A stretch of 64,000 bases of DNA, taken from Armigeres subalbatus. Lineage: Eukaryota > Arthropoda > Insecta > Diptera > Culicidae. The stretch is from NCBI RefSeq assembly GCF_024139115.2, contig NC_085141.1, positions 429,368,338 through 429,432,337 on the forward strand, read 5' to 3'. This document shows positions 1 to 11,389 of the stretch, piece by piece (position 1 is the stretch's first letter; the number at the start of each line of letters is the position of its first letter). Under the pieces are notes generated by a model. That model made no database searches, was not told where the DNA came from, and worked only from the letters and a program-made list of their open reading frames with translations. A program made the translations under genes and the position numbers.

Positions 1-95
1 TGAAATTCTGCAATTTTTTTATGTGCATGATTATGATCTCGTAACGCATTATTAAGTTTAGCATATAGTAAGTTGTGTCATTTTACGTATTCTAG

Positions 96-262
96 ATATT
101 CCGACGCACAACGAAACCGATGTGGACCATTTTAAAAACTGTACTGAGACAATCTTAGTAGAATCAGGTTGCGAAATAGTGAACCGGAAATGTAAATGCT
201 GGAATAAAATGCAGCTTTGTAAATCCAGATCGATCACCAAATGGGATTTCCGAAATATGCAG
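96..262 (+). CDS. CRIM1/Crimpy-like BMP-binding protein, internal exon (IGFBP-like segment)
   Basis: This is an internal coding exon of a gene resembling vertebrate CRIM1 and Drosophila crimpy. It has a pyrimidine-rich acceptor (tattctag) before 96 and a CAG|GTAGCG donor after 262. The peptide reads ..DHFKNCTETILVESGC, then NRKCKCWNKMQLC. The spacing of the cysteines and of the FK-C start resembles the C-terminal half of the CRIM1 IGFBP-like domain (FKPCNENLIAGC.. in the human protein, from memory). The exon ends in phase 0 and joins the exon at 337 in frame. The reading frame stays open back to 62 and includes one more Cys, so an acceptor at 61 or 68 is possible. Upstream exons, including the signal peptide, must lie outside the window. 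The family binds BMPs at the membrane; this role is inferred from homology only. Confidence 0.66.
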
Positions 263-336
263 GTAGCGTTTTTTTCCCGTAGATATTTTTCTCTTCGATT
301 TTATTTGACTCTTTGTTTCCATTGTGTTTTATTTAG

Positions 337-421
337 GAATGTCAACTTAATGTTGCCAATCTTGTAAAATCTGAACTGGAGTTTGATGAAGACTATACTG
401 TTCCACCGAAGGCGAATTACG
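337..421 (+). CDS. CRIM1/Crimpy-like protein, second exon in window
   Basis: An 85-nt exon between an atttag acceptor and a G|GTATGT donor, separated from the previous exon by a 74-bp intron typical of mosquitoes. It encodes ECQLNVANLVKSELEF followed by an acidic, proline-containing stretch that ends NY plus one base. The EC..L...V..E pattern continues the IGFBP-like region of CRIM1, where a Cys-Leu helix follows the C-x-C motif. The phase-1 end (G) joins the two leading bases (AA) of the exon at 20154 to make Glu and then continues into RTRCKDVACPAP. That exact phase match supports one gene across a 19.7-kb intron. Confidence 0.66.
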
Positions 422-1050
422 GTATGTTGAAATAAACTCGAGCTTAGTTATTAATTAGGATAATTTTTTATTTTCATTTATTGAAAATGTTACGAATAGT
501 GACTACTTTTCCATTGTTATTTTTTATTCTGTATCATAGAGATTTACATCCGTTGGTTGGATCACCTCTGACTTTCGAATGATTATAAATGCCAAAAAGA
601 AACAAAATTTGAGCAAAATTAATATGACCAGACGTTTAGCGGGATGCTGCATTTTTCGATTTCGTTTTACAAATTTATTACAGTTCATACAGCCTTACAA
701 ATATTTTTCCATTTTTTTTGGGCCAAAATCTATGCGAAATGCACTTTTGAAGGATCCATTTTCAAGCCAGTGACGCAATCTAGATAGGCGTCCCGCGTTT
801 CGCAGGACGCTTGTTGGTCACATTAGTAATAATCGAAAGTAATTTAAATATGTTTTAGATCATTTTAGTAGTAATCCACAGAACAAATCCTATAATCTTA
901 TAATCTTATAAAAATCGCCATTATCTAAATCAAACATCAATTAAAAATCAAAGCAAACTTTTTGATTTGGAACTCATCTGTTAACTCATTTGTTCATCAG
1001 TTAGAACAGTTAAACAATTAAAGTTTCTACTACATAGAGGTCATAAACGC

Positions 1051-1137
1051 AAAGGAGAAGAGAGAAGGAAGAAGGAAGAAGAAAAAGGAAAAAATGGAAG
1101 AAGCATAAAAAGAAAGAAGGAAGAAAGAAGAAGAAAG
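1051..1137 (+). repeat. Purine-only (GAA/GGAA) tract
   Basis: About 87 bases of almost pure A and G, with repeated GAAG/GGAAG units and two brief interruptions (atgg, cat). Low-complexity sequence; no coding signal. Confidence 0.75.
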
Positions 1138-1189
1138 TAGCTGAAGTAATTTGTTTTTGGCTTAATAAGACCTTCAACAGCATTCATTG

Positions 1190-1256
1190 CTTGTCATAAG
1201 ACCACCACTTAAGTGGTGGAATTCAATGGGATTGTATAAACTCGTCTTATGACAAG
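1190..1256. repeat. Hairpin copy of a dispersed repeat (CTTGTCATAAGAC ends)
   Basis: CTTGTCATAAGAC at 1190 is matched by GTCTTATGACAAG at 1244-1256, which makes an imperfect hairpin. Inside it lies a perfect 18-bp palindrome, ccaccacttaagtggtgg (1202-1219). The sequence belongs to a family seen again at about 8649, 23379, 24957, 25642, 41217, 44582 and 45831, where CTTGTCATAAGACGAG is followed by a CCACCACTTAATTG block. Here the two halves are collapsed into an inverted form. Confidence 0.6.
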
Positions 1257-4200
1257 AGAAGACATTCCACTAAAAAGCTCAAAATAATTTTCTTAGCATT
1301 CAATGTTTGTTGGATAGACATCTCAGGAGATGCTTAATGGAAAATTTCTCAAAATGAATGCAACTAACAGTCACATCATTAGAAATTTTCAACGATTCAT
1401 TGCATATCCCCCTCAAATTTTTTTTTCTTATTATTTGATATTGAATTACCAAATTTTAGAATGAACAAGACTAAACAAAAAAATATCTCAATTTCTAAGT
1501 TCATGCGATCAAATAATTTGATGTACATAATTATCCTTACAAATAAAATGTTAAGCTAAAAGTTTTACTAATTAGAAAATATGTTTATTGTTCAATCAAC
1601 AGAAGCATTCACAGTACATGGAATAAAACATACGGAATCCGCGCAGGTAAGCAATTTTATTGATTGTATCATCAATCATAAATCGGTTATCACAAATGAT
1701 TGATCTAGTTTGCTATTCATTCATCATGACGGTAATTAAATGCTACTACGAAGATCTAGAACTGCATTATCTTGTTGGTATTGGATTACCGAAATACAGC
1801 GGAATTAATTCCTTTTAGTTTCTTTGCATTTATATCGTAGTACCAGTGTACCAATACCAGCCCTATGTCTGTGAAGAATTGTAAACATTGGTTGTTTTTG
1901 CAAGCAAAGCGATGACCTAAGCACGTGAAACACGGTGGTGTTGGTCCAATATGACGATATCTGTGACGATGTGAGATATAAATTTAACATCACACACTTT
2001 TAGCCATCATTTACAGTCGCCCCACATTCATTCGTCACCCAGCTACTATGCTCTTCGATAGAAAGAGAGCTTGAACCAGTTTAATGGGTTTAGTTAAAGA
2101 GTTGTAAAATAGGTTTGTGCATCATCGACAGTTTTAATGAGTTTTTTTATCTATAAAAAATCAATTTTTCATTATAAGTTACTCCATCTTACCAGTGCTT
2201 TAACTCCGTGACTAGTGGAATTCAAATAACGAACTGTTAGACAGACGACACTTTTTGATATGCAGCCTCTGAAATGAATTATTGACTAAATGATCGAACA
2301 CAAATCACTAAATATTCGAAACCATCACAGTATCCCCGAACCTCCTACAAAAAGTTCGTATTTGGAGTGATAGTTTCTCTATACAGCTTTGTTGTATGAT
2401 AAAGGCAAAGATTTCAGAAGGCAAAATAGTATATTGAGGAGTATTATAGGACATATCGGCTATTCGTATCGATATTCGTAGAACATGGATGAGTTATTAT
2501 TTTTTATATTTTCCTCTATGATCATTATCATCGTAGAGAGTACTGGATTTTGAATATCTCAGCCAAGTAATTAGTATCTATTCTTTCCTGCTCGGCTTTA
2601 TAAATATTTAACGATCAGATTAAAAGTGAACTAGGGGCTTTAGCCAAAGAATCTCCAATATAATATATCCAAATATACCCAAAACTACTACATACCAACC
2701 TTGATATTGAAAGTGAATGAATCATTCTTACCTGGCCCATAATTGTGTGGGGAGTGTACGCATGGGACTCAACTTGGGAGTGTATATACGCAGTGCGCAG
2801 CGTTTCAGTATTTGGGATTACCATATGTGTATAGTGCAGACCGAAGCTGGCGTCAGACAGGTTGGCTTAGCGGAGCGCTTTAGTTTCATATTATCGCTTA
2901 ACTAAGACGGGTTGAGCTCCGAGAAGCAGAGGCTAGCTAAAATCAGCAAAGTGAAATAGTACGAACAGTTTGAACCAATTAGTGCAAAATATTGTTTGTG
3001 ATCCTTCATTATACGCCTCAGTACACATCGGCCATAAATCAATCGCGAGCGATTCGTTTACAGATGTTATTAGAGTTGATAACCATACGTCTGCGAAAGT
3101 TGTATTGCATATCTGGTTGAACGATATGTGTGCTTGTTTGTTTTTAGGTTTCTCTGTTCATAAACAAAAAAATTGACATAGGCGACGTAACATCGCATTC
3201 CCGAACAATTACTGATATCTAAATCAAATGAGCTGAGCAATCATTCAGAGCTATGACGTATCCAACTTCCTGATCCGATGGTCAACAGATGCTGAAATAA
3301 ATTCCTCGTATTCGAATGCCAAGCGGATGAATAATTGTCGATCGTGTACTACCTTGGAATTGAAAATATTCGTCCGCTGAACGCGTTAAAACCCTTTGCT
3401 TGCCTTTCAATGGCGATTTGCGGCGGTTATGTCAACATTTTAAATATGAACATATTCGTGAAAACAGTCAGTGCCTTTGCCAGCGAGATACCAAGAATGC
3501 GAACCTTGGAGGACATTTTTTAATCAAACCTTTTTGTTATTGTGCACCCAGAACCTATATATCGCAAAATACGAAACGAGCAACCAAGCTGATGTGACTG
3601 GTGTATATCGAGTGTATATTTCGACTTCTTTGGGGTTGGTGTTGTTTAGTCGTAATCTGGAAACGTAGCATCATAAATGATAACTATGGATACACATTAC
3701 ATCCGTCTTAATGTGAACAATAGAATAATGGCTACAATGAAAATGTGGAGATGGAGATTTATGGCATATAAATTAGGTTTTCTTCATTTCGGTTCAGTTA
3801 TTTTTATTCTGCAATTTACAAACAGTAGCAAAACATAAAAAGTAAATCACAAACGAAGCATTCACGTAGTGCATCGTAAGCTTGACTATATATCGTTTGT
3901 CTACGTAAACAGCTCACGAAGCGCAACGTCCCTATCCATATGATACAATTGTTTAACTCATCAAGTCTCAGAGTAGAACAGCAACTACTTGAGGCGTTCC
4001 ATTTGTAGGGTAAGTTATAGCTTCGTCACACAACACCTTTAATAGTGTGAAGAAGTAATTTTCAATCTGACGAAAAGACGGTAATTGTGGACTGTATTGC
4101 GACCCGTTCAAGTTTACAAGCATCGTTGCTTGTGATATAAATCTTCAAAGCGATGCAGAAAGTTCTGCTCGGTCATAAAAGGAAAAGGGCAATCTCAAAT

Positions 4201-4612
4201 AACATTTAACGTGGAATCGCGCACAACGTTTTCTCATTTTCAACTTTTTATGAATAATGAAAATAAAAATTTAAATAATGGATCGAGGATAGAATGTATC
4301 ATTTAAATCAGTAATGCCAACCCCAAAGAAGTTATTCAATAGAAGCTAGACGTCTGTGATAATAATTATTTATTTTCATCCTCATTGATCAATCAAGTGA
4401 AATTGTTTCGAAAATATAATGCTATTTCTGTTATTGAGAGGTGAAAAGAAAATGAACAAAACTATTGATCCTATCAAGATTTCTTCTTGCCGAAGCTTTG
4501 AAATCTGTGAATGAACAGAACAGTGACAGTCAAAAGCTGGAAAAGTTTTCGTCAAATGTGATCGCAGTATTTCAATCTTAGTGACTTCTACCATATACAA
4601 AGTGACGTAGAA
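1257..4612. other. Intronic sequence, no gene recognised
   Basis: AT-rich DNA with only short random frames. A more GC-balanced patch at about 2740-3100 contains TATATAC (2783-2789) and, 16 bases beyond it, an Inr-like TCAGTA (2805-2810). That spacing is shorter than the usual insect TATA-to-start distance, so it is only a weak promoter candidate. The rest holds nothing I can support. Confidence 0.4.
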
Positions 4613-4676
4613 ATGAAATTGATCATATTCATCTGTCTGCTGGAACTGATGGTGGCGCTGATTGAGGCTTCTACAG
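4613..4676 (+). CDS. Candidate small secreted protein, exon 1 (signal peptide)
   Basis: The ATG at 4613 (context GTAGAAATGA) opens a classical signal peptide: MKLIIFICLLELMV, then ALIEAS, a short basic start, a hydrophobic core and a small-residue cleavage region. The frame meets a stop two codons after a consensus donor (ACAG|GTAATT at 4676/4677), so splicing is required for a useful protein. The exon ends in phase 1. I do not recognise the family. The gene lies entirely inside the large intron of the CRIM1/Crimpy-like gene, on the same strand. It could also be an alternative first exon of another transcript. Confidence 0.5.
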
Positions 4677-4867
4677 GTAATTGAGCTTTATTTATGTATG
4701 AAAACCCAGAAAAATCCACCTAGCGATGATGGTGTGCTTTCTCGTGTGCTATAACATGTAATGAGAAAAGCACATAAGAGAGGTCCAAATTACACTTCAG
4801 CGTGATAGATTCAATTATTTCTATCAATTTACATTTATTTGCGTTTATTTGAATGTACATATTGCAG

Positions 4868-5109
4868 TAGTTTTTGAAAAAAAGTTCTATTTTGATATTT
4901 TTTCCAAGGCGAAAAAGGGAGGAAAATATGTTTTGTCTATAAACACCGGAACAAATTGGCCGATTGGGCCAATTTTCAATAACAAAAAACTAGGCCGCAT
5001 TCTGCGTCGAATGCAACATCCGAGCAACTCGGATAATGCTAATGCTATTGAGATTCTCACGTCCGAATGTGTGAGTGGCGATAAAAGGAAAACAAACACT
5101 CCTAGATGA
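4868..5109 (+). CDS. Candidate small secreted protein, exon 2
   Basis: The acceptor TATTGCAG at 4867 is preceded by a T-rich tract. The phase-1 G of exon 1 plus TA gives Val, and the frame stays open to TGA at 5107-5109. The joined product is 101 residues: about 20 of signal peptide, then a basic mature chain that includes KKGGKYVLSINTGTNWPIGP and LGRILRRMQHP and ends KRKTNTPR. It contains a single cysteine (TSEC) after the signal peptide and no recognisable domain. AATAAA-like motifs follow at about 5280. This 190-bp-intron model rests on phase agreement and the signal peptide alone; transcript evidence would decide it. Confidence 0.45.
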
Positions 5110-6215
5110 TGCAACTCAGCAAAGATTGGGTAAAATGAGTATATTTCCATATATTTTTTGAAATCATTGTGATGATCCGATCATTTTTGAGGTTATGAGC
5201 AGAAGGAAAACAAACATGTTTTTACATGACGAATTGCACATTAGTGTGCGAGCGTTAAACGTCACTCATCTCTATAGTAGCAATAAATAATCACAAAATT
5301 TTCCACAAAATAAATATTTTTTTCTACAAAAAATCATAAATCATAAAGGGTAATAGAGAATAAAAATATATCCATAAATGAATAGTAAGAAGCTTTATTT
5401 ATTTATGGAAATTTTGTATTTTTTCCACGGAAAAAATTGATTTCTATATGGAAAATTCTTTTTTTATAATTGCAATTTCTCACATCGTATGTACACAATA
5501 ATGGATGGAACACATTATTGAATGTTTGGAATATTATTCAAGATTTTGTTTAAGTAATGTTTTAATTCACAAGAATCAAATGATTAAAAGATAAAATTAT
5601 AAAGCACTTTTATTTTCATTTCCTACCTCTGAACTGATGGTTTGATGCACTGCTCGATTGCTACTAGCAGATTCATCTGTTTTCACGCCGTTGTTTTCCA
5701 CTCAATTTCAAGCTAAAACAATTCTATCCCTTCAAAATTCACTTCACAGCACATAAAGCACATCACATTTTCACTATGAATATAATTATATTTAAAAAAC
5801 CAACGCGATTTCCTATAGTTTGATATAGGTTTATTTCGAACAACGTCTAAATTATCCTTGTCCGTATTCCAAACTGTTTACATGGCTTGCAGTACTCTCA
5901 AGGGTTGCCGAACTAGATTTTTTTTTTCAAAGCGCTTGAATGAACTTTCACTGTGAAATTCAACTCTTTTGTTTGTAAAATAAATTATATTGAAAAGATA
6001 AATTATGACAAACACAAAATTGAACTGATAAGATGGAAAACTGCAACAAAAACAGCAATTTTGTAATTATATTTCAACTCAAATTCAAAACATTGAAGAA
6101 TTCGGCATCACTGCAATCATATCGTTACGTATACACTAGAGTGGCCCATCCAGGTTTCCGTAGTTTAATTTTATAGTGTGGAAGCGATATTTCGAGTATA
6201 ATTTATAATTGTATT
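5110..6215. other. AT-rich intronic sequence, nothing recognised
   Basis: Apart from possible poly(A) signals of the preceding candidate gene (AATAAATAA near 5280), this holds only AT-rich DNA with short random frames. Confidence 0.5.
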
Positions 6216-7792
6216 TAGATTGGATTTGGATTGGATTTGGATTGGATTTGGATTGGATTTGGATTGGATTTGGATTGGATTTGGATTGGATTTGGATTGG
6301 ATTTGGATTGGATTTGGATTGGATTTGGATTGGATTTGGATTGGATTTGGATTGGATGGATTGGTTGGATTGGTTTGGATTGGTTGGATTGGTTGGATTG
6401 GTTTGGATTGGTTTGGATTGGTTTGGATTGGTTTGGATTGGTTTGGATTGGTTTGGATTGGTTTGGATTGGTTTGGATTGGTTTGGATTGGTTTGGTTGG
6501 TTTGGATTGGTTTGGATTGGTTTGGATTGGTTTGGATTGGTTTGGATTGGTTTGGATTGGTTGGATTGGTTTGGATTGGTTTGGATTGGTTTGGTTGGTT
6601 TGGATTGGTTGGATTGGTTTGGATTGGTTGGATTGGTTTGGATTGGTTTGGATTGGTTTGGATTGGTTTGGATTGGTTTGGATTGGTTTGGATTGGTTTG
6701 GATTGGTTTGGATTGGTTTGGATTGGTTGGATTGGTTTGGATTGGTTTGGATTGGTTTGGATTGGTTTGGATTGGTTTGGATTGGTTTGGATTGGTTTGG
6801 ATTGGTTTGGTTGGTTTGGATTGGTTTGGATTGGTTTGGATTGGTTTGGATTGGTTTGGATTGGTTTGGTTGGTTTGGTTGGTTTGGATTGGTTTGGATT
6901 GGTTTGGATTGGTTTGGATTGGTTTGGATTGGTTTGGATTGGTTTGGATTGGTTTGGATTGGTTTGGATTGGTTTGGATTGGTTTGGATTGGTTTGGATT
7001 GGTTTGGATTGGTTTGGATTGGTTTGGATTGGTTTGGATTGGTTTGGATTGGTTTGGATTGGTTTGGATTGGTTTGGATTGGTTTGGATTGGTTTGGATT
7101 GGTTTGGATTGGTTTGGATTGGTTTGGATTGGTTTGGATTGGTTTGGATTGGTTTGGATTGGTTGGATTGGTTTGGATTGGTTTGGATTGGTTTGGTTTG
7201 GATTGGGTTTGGATTGGTTTGGATTGGATTGGATTGGATTGGATTGGTTGGTTTGGATTGGTTTGGATTGGTTTGGATTGGTTTGGATTGGTTTGGATGA
7301 GATTTGGATAAGATTTGGATTCGATTTGGATTCGATTTGGATTGGTTGGATTGGTTTGGATTGGTTTGGATTGGATTTGGAATGGTTTGGATTGGTTTGG
7401 ATTGGTTTGGATTGGTTTGGATTGGTTTGGATTGGTTTGGTTGGTTTGGATTGGTTTGGATTGGTTTGGATTGGTTTGGATTGGTTTGGATTGGTTTGGA
7501 TTGGTTTGGATGGATTTGTATTGGTTTGGATTGGTTTGGATTGGTTTGGATTGCATTTGGATTGGTTGGATTGGTTTGGATTGGTTGGATTGGTTTGGAT
7601 TGGTTTGGATTGGTTTGGATTGGTTTGGATTGGTTTGGACTGGTTTGAATTGGTTTGGATTGGTTTGGATTGGATTTTGATTGGATTTGGATTAGATTTG
7701 GATTGGATTTGGATTGGATTTGGATTGGATTTGGATTGGATTTAGATGAGATTTGGATAAGATTTGGATTCGATTTGGATTGGATTTGATAA
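6216..7792 (+). repeat. TTTGGATTGG satellite (10-bp core, 11-bp edges)
   Basis: About 1.6 kb of tandem repeat. The two edges (about 6219-6355 and 7665-7785) use an 11-bp unit, ATTTGGATTGG. The centre uses a 10-bp unit, TTTGGATTGG, with scattered 9-bp variants (TTGGATTGG, TTTGGTTGG). Longest uniform run is about 6890-7160. Because no unit contains a stop in most frames, frames longer than 1 kb are open on both strands; they encode only PNQSKPIQT-like or GLDWFGLVWI-like periodic peptides and are not genes. Confidence 0.95.
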
Positions 7793-8648
7793 AACATCTA
7801 GTACATTTGGATTAAATATGTAGAAGGCCGATAAGATTTTCTTTTGATTTGGATAGATTTAGATTGATTCTCGTTCAGTTTAAGTAAATAACATTTGGTG
7901 CACGAATTTACACATCAAACAAAACAGTTCAGTTGCACTAACAGTAATATTTCGGTTATTTCTTGTTTCACCATTTTTCTGATGTGTTGACAAACACTTT
8001 GTGCTTAGCTGAGCTCTATTTTATTTCCACCAGTCTCTTGTATGCACCCGATAAGGTACAATGAAGCTACAAGCAATAGCAATATCTCCAAAAAGTTTTT
8101 TTTATGTGATTGCAAATCTCAAGGGTCATGGTTCAAATTCTCCGTATAAACATTGTAACCACAAGATATTGTAAATAGATTCCACCTTTTGCGCTTATTG
8201 AGTTACAAAAAAGTTCCACATAGGACGCGTTGTGCATAATTTAGTCACATTACAGTTGTTGTTACTTGTCGAGAAACAAGTAATTTTGCATGCAACTAGT
8301 AGAAAAAATGGTGATTTTTTTTCGATATAAATCAGTTTATGGGTTATGACAATTTAATCTTATTCGTGTGATACATCATTTTGTTTATTGTACGGATGTT
8401 TGATATCTGATCACCTTCATCCAGGTCTCCACATTGTGCTGTAATCCATATCTGTCCAAATTTGAATGTAGCCTGCATGATTGATAATTATTTTTCATAA
8501 TTTTCGCAATAGGTAAACGAAGGGTATTCCCCCTTTCCGGTACAGGAACAAAAACCAACGCTCTGTTAGCTATAACGGCCTTTTTGTACCAAAGTGTCTT
8601 CAGAGGGTTTTATTGTTGGTTCGATGTTATCTTTAATTTGACCAAATG

Positions 8649-8768
8649 ATACTCATAGGACGAGATTGTACTATTCCATTCAGTTCCACTACTTTATTGT
8701 ACCTTCGACGTATAGTATTGCAACCTCAAAAGTAAGGCCGTCTTTGGTGTCTTTTGCTTGACCCGACC
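8649..8768 (+). repeat. Copy of dispersed repeat (GTAAGGCCGTCTT family)
   Basis: It runs AGTTCCACTACTTTATTGTA, then a degenerate form of the CGTATTTCGACCTCAA block, then AGTAAGGCCGTCTTTGGTGT and a TTGACCCGACC end. It matches, with changes, the copies at 23379-23500, 41796-41859 and (reverse) 45831-45945. Non-coding family; class unknown. Confidence 0.65.
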
Positions 8769-8825
8769 ACTAAAAGCTTAAAATATTTTTCTTATCAAAT
8801 GGATAACATTCGATTGGTCAGTGAT

Positions 8826-9050
8826 AACGGTCTTACGAGCAATAGATTGCCAATCTGGAAACGGCTAATTCGATTTTTGGTCCAGTCAAGAGAATTTTTT
8901 TTAAAATGAAAAAGTTTCGAATCTCCTGACATAGTAGAGTTTCAAACACAGTTTCGTAAATTGACCTGGCCTTGCGATCAAAGGCATAGGTTTGCCAATC
9001 CAGAGATGGCGAGGTCGATTCTAGTTCAGTCTAGGATGTCTTCTCATCTC
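8826..9050 (+). repeat. Two tandem tRNA-like (SINE-head) relics
   Basis: Two related blocks, about 8826-8895 and 8965-9045, share TTGCCAATC(T/C)(G)GA followed by a GGCTAATTCGATT or GAGGTCGATTCTAG block that resembles a Pol III B box (GWTCRANNC). A third, more decayed relative (GGCATAGGATTGTCAATCC) is at about 46255-46300. They do not fold as functional tRNAs by eye; SINE or LINE-tail relics are likely. Confidence 0.4.
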
Positions 9051-9522
9051 CTTTTGCATAGTGTATCCTTTGCTTGGTAACCAAAATACATATTCATGCA
9101 ATGGTTGGCATAGAAAAGCTTTCACTTAATAACTGTGGAATTACTAATAGAACACTGAGTTGAAAATCGCTTAAAGTTATAGTTGGAATGTAGAGCCATT
9201 CGTGAAAAAAAATATGAAAGCAGAAAGACACAAATCTACAATCGCACTACATTTACATTTAAAACTGTTCAGTGCAACTACTAACACAACACCCCTGCTT
9301 ACGATTTCTATTTGCCCCACATTTTTTGGCTCCCATACAATTCCATTTACGGGTACTTGTTCTTCTCTATGCCATTCCAATTTTTGTTTTCATTATCGTG
9401 AATCGTTATCTTTAAATTATCAGTGAGGATGTCCTCGTTCTTGAGACAAGAAGTGATTTATATGTAAAATAGTCTCTAGTTGATACTCTAATACATTGGT
9501 CGATACGAAGCAGACAGCCAAC

Positions 9523-9786
9523 ATGCTCAAATTAATTTCATTGATTTTCCTACTGATGGGGATTCAATCTTCAACTATTGCTATGGAGGATATTGACTGT
9601 GCAAGTGGTGCATTCGAAGGCGTATTCTTCCCTCATCCAGAATCTTGCCAAAGCTACCTGACATGCTTTCTAGGACGATTGATTGAAGGTCAATGTGGAT
9701 ATGGATTATTCTTCGATTTGGAGAGGCAAATTTGCGAAGCTGAATCACGCGTTCGCTGTGTCATGCCTGTCGTGAGCACAGTATAA
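9523..9786 (+). CDS. Small secreted chitin-binding protein (single CBM14/peritrophin-A domain)
   Basis: An intronless 87-88 residue protein. Residues 1-23 form a signal peptide (MLKLISLIFLLMG..). The remainder is one CBM14/peritrophin-A domain with its six cysteines in the usual order (DC, ESC, LTC, GQC, QIC, VRC) and the aromatic residues typical of chitin contact (FFPHPESCQSYLTC, YGLFFDLERQIC). In the family, such proteins bind chitin in the gut lining, cuticle or tracheae. With only one domain it should act as a small chitin-coating or immune-type lectin and cannot crosslink fibres by itself. The ATG at 9523 is chosen because the signal peptide starts there; upstream in-frame codons in the same open frame lack an ATG context. 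Poly(A) signal AATAAA lies at 9996. The gene is nested in the long intron of the CRIM1/Crimpy-like gene, same strand. Confidence 0.85.
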   Translation: MLKLISLIFLLMGIQSSTIAMEDIDCASGAFEGVFFPHPESCQSYLTCFLGRLIEGQCGYGLFFDLERQICEAESRVRCVMPVVSTV

Positions 9787-9995
9787 GGTGGGATATCCTG
9801 CGGCGAATAATTGATTTGTCATTATATAAATATATATCCTTTTTTCAAACGCAGGTTCACTTAATGATGGAATAATTGGATTTTTCTCTAAACACCTCAT
9901 TGCTACGTGATCAGTTATATAACTAACCACAATTATATATTCATGTTTTTGACTTTCTCGTCTCGTTTATGTATACTTAAAGAAACTAGTAAGGA

Positions 9996-10001
9996 AATAA
10001 A
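9996..10001 (+). promoter_or_regulatory. Poly(A) signal AATAAA of the CBM14 gene
   Basis: The first good AATAAA downstream of the stop at 9786, giving a 3' UTR of about 230 bases. Confidence 0.4.
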
Positions 10002-11368
10002 ATTATCTCGAAACAAGAAGCGTTAAATGGTAATTATACAATCCCAATGCAAATAATTATAATTTCTATACAGAATACCTATGTGGCTTTTGGTCAGTTC
10101 ACCTTTCTTGAATAATGGTGTACAACTATTCCAACTAAAACATGGAAATTACTCTCGGGCATAGGTGGCAAGAAGCCGGACACATCCTGCATAATAATGC
10201 ACTTTTGAATTTCATGCATTTGGTCATCTGCCTCTATTGGGGCCTACGCTGTTTTGTCGAGCCTCTCTTGAATCATGCTTAGCTGCTCTAGTTCTCAGTC
10301 ATGAGGCACCATACACCGGCAGTCGTTGCTAAATTACACTTACTTCTCGCTGGTGATTCAAAACTGGAATGACAATAAAGGAAGTCGGGATATGCCCATC
10401 ACCCTTCTCTGCGGCGTCGGAAACGCCAGTAGTGTGGAGCCATGTTATTAAAAATTCAGAATACTAATGAACTTCGGGGGGTTTTGTTTTTCCGTTGTAT
10501 GAATGTTTTAATTATGTTTCCTCACCTTACTATTTGGGATGCGGAGGATTTCATAGAGAGAGTATGTTTGTTGCATTCCATTAAGCATAATGGCCTTTAA
10601 GTGAAGTTCAAAGTCAAATACATTTCGGTTTGAAAAACTATACTGAATTATCGAGTGAAACCGAACCACAATTCCAATCTGTGATATTTTTTAAATGCAA
10701 CTTGTTCAGTGGAATGTTCTCACAAGCCTGGTAGTCTATCGCTACTTTACTGACCGTAAAAGAATAGGAATAACGGATCTATGTTTGCAGGAATTACTAT
10801 CCACATGCGACAGATATGCATTTATGTGCAGTTCGTAAGATGTATACTTTATTATTATCTTAATACTCCCAAGAACGGATGTTAAATTCTTTTTACAATT
10901 TTATTCAACCTACCAGAATCTGTTTATAAACTGAGAATACACAAAATTGGGTCCTAAACTGCCATAATCTGACAAAGTGATGTATACGCCATTTTCCAAA
11001 TTACTGACCTTTTTGAAAATCCGCGTAAAAAGTGGGATCCGAGTAGATCCCGAGATGCGATTAAACAAAATGCGTTAGTTCCGAAAACCGTGTAAAAAAC
11101 GCGTCAATTCTGAAATCCGCGTGAAGTTGTCACGTGAAAAGTGACCACAAGCGATTGCAAGCAACAACTACCAAATATTGCTTACACTACTACTTCTCAA
11201 TGGCGGTAAAAATTATTATGGTTCCCATAGTGGTTCTATACATTGATTTCTTATGATACTCGCCACTATTGGTACAGTTGCACCACTAGAGGTATAAGGG
11301 AGTCAATTTTATTAGGAAAAATCATTGTTATCAATAGTTTTTCGAGCGAAATCTTAGGATAAGTAGCA
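10002..11368. other. Intronic sequence, no gene
   Basis: No coding frame is supported. At about 11000-11150 a stretch rich in AAAATCCGCGTAAAAAG-like motifs (also CTGAAATCCGCGTGAA) looks like a fragment of a repeated element, but its ends are not visible. Confidence 0.4.
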
Positions 11369-11389
11369 TTTATTATTATTATTATTTAT

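Larger units (their letters stand above)
7793..9500. other. Intronic sequence with repeat relics
   Basis: AT-rich, with no gene recognised. It contains one copy of the dispersed TAAGGCCGTC repeat (8649-8768) and two tRNA-like relics (8826-9050), listed separately. A TTTATATGTA box near 9459 could be a TATA element for the CBM14 gene that follows. Confidence 0.45.

Noticed and set aside
6136..7797. Open frames of 363-553 codons on both strands over the TTTGGATTGG array
   Set aside because: The frames consist only of the translated 10/11-bp unit (PNQSKPIQT or GLDWFGLVWI) and exist in five or more overlapping frames. This is what any stop-free short repeat gives; no start context, domain or composition change supports a protein.
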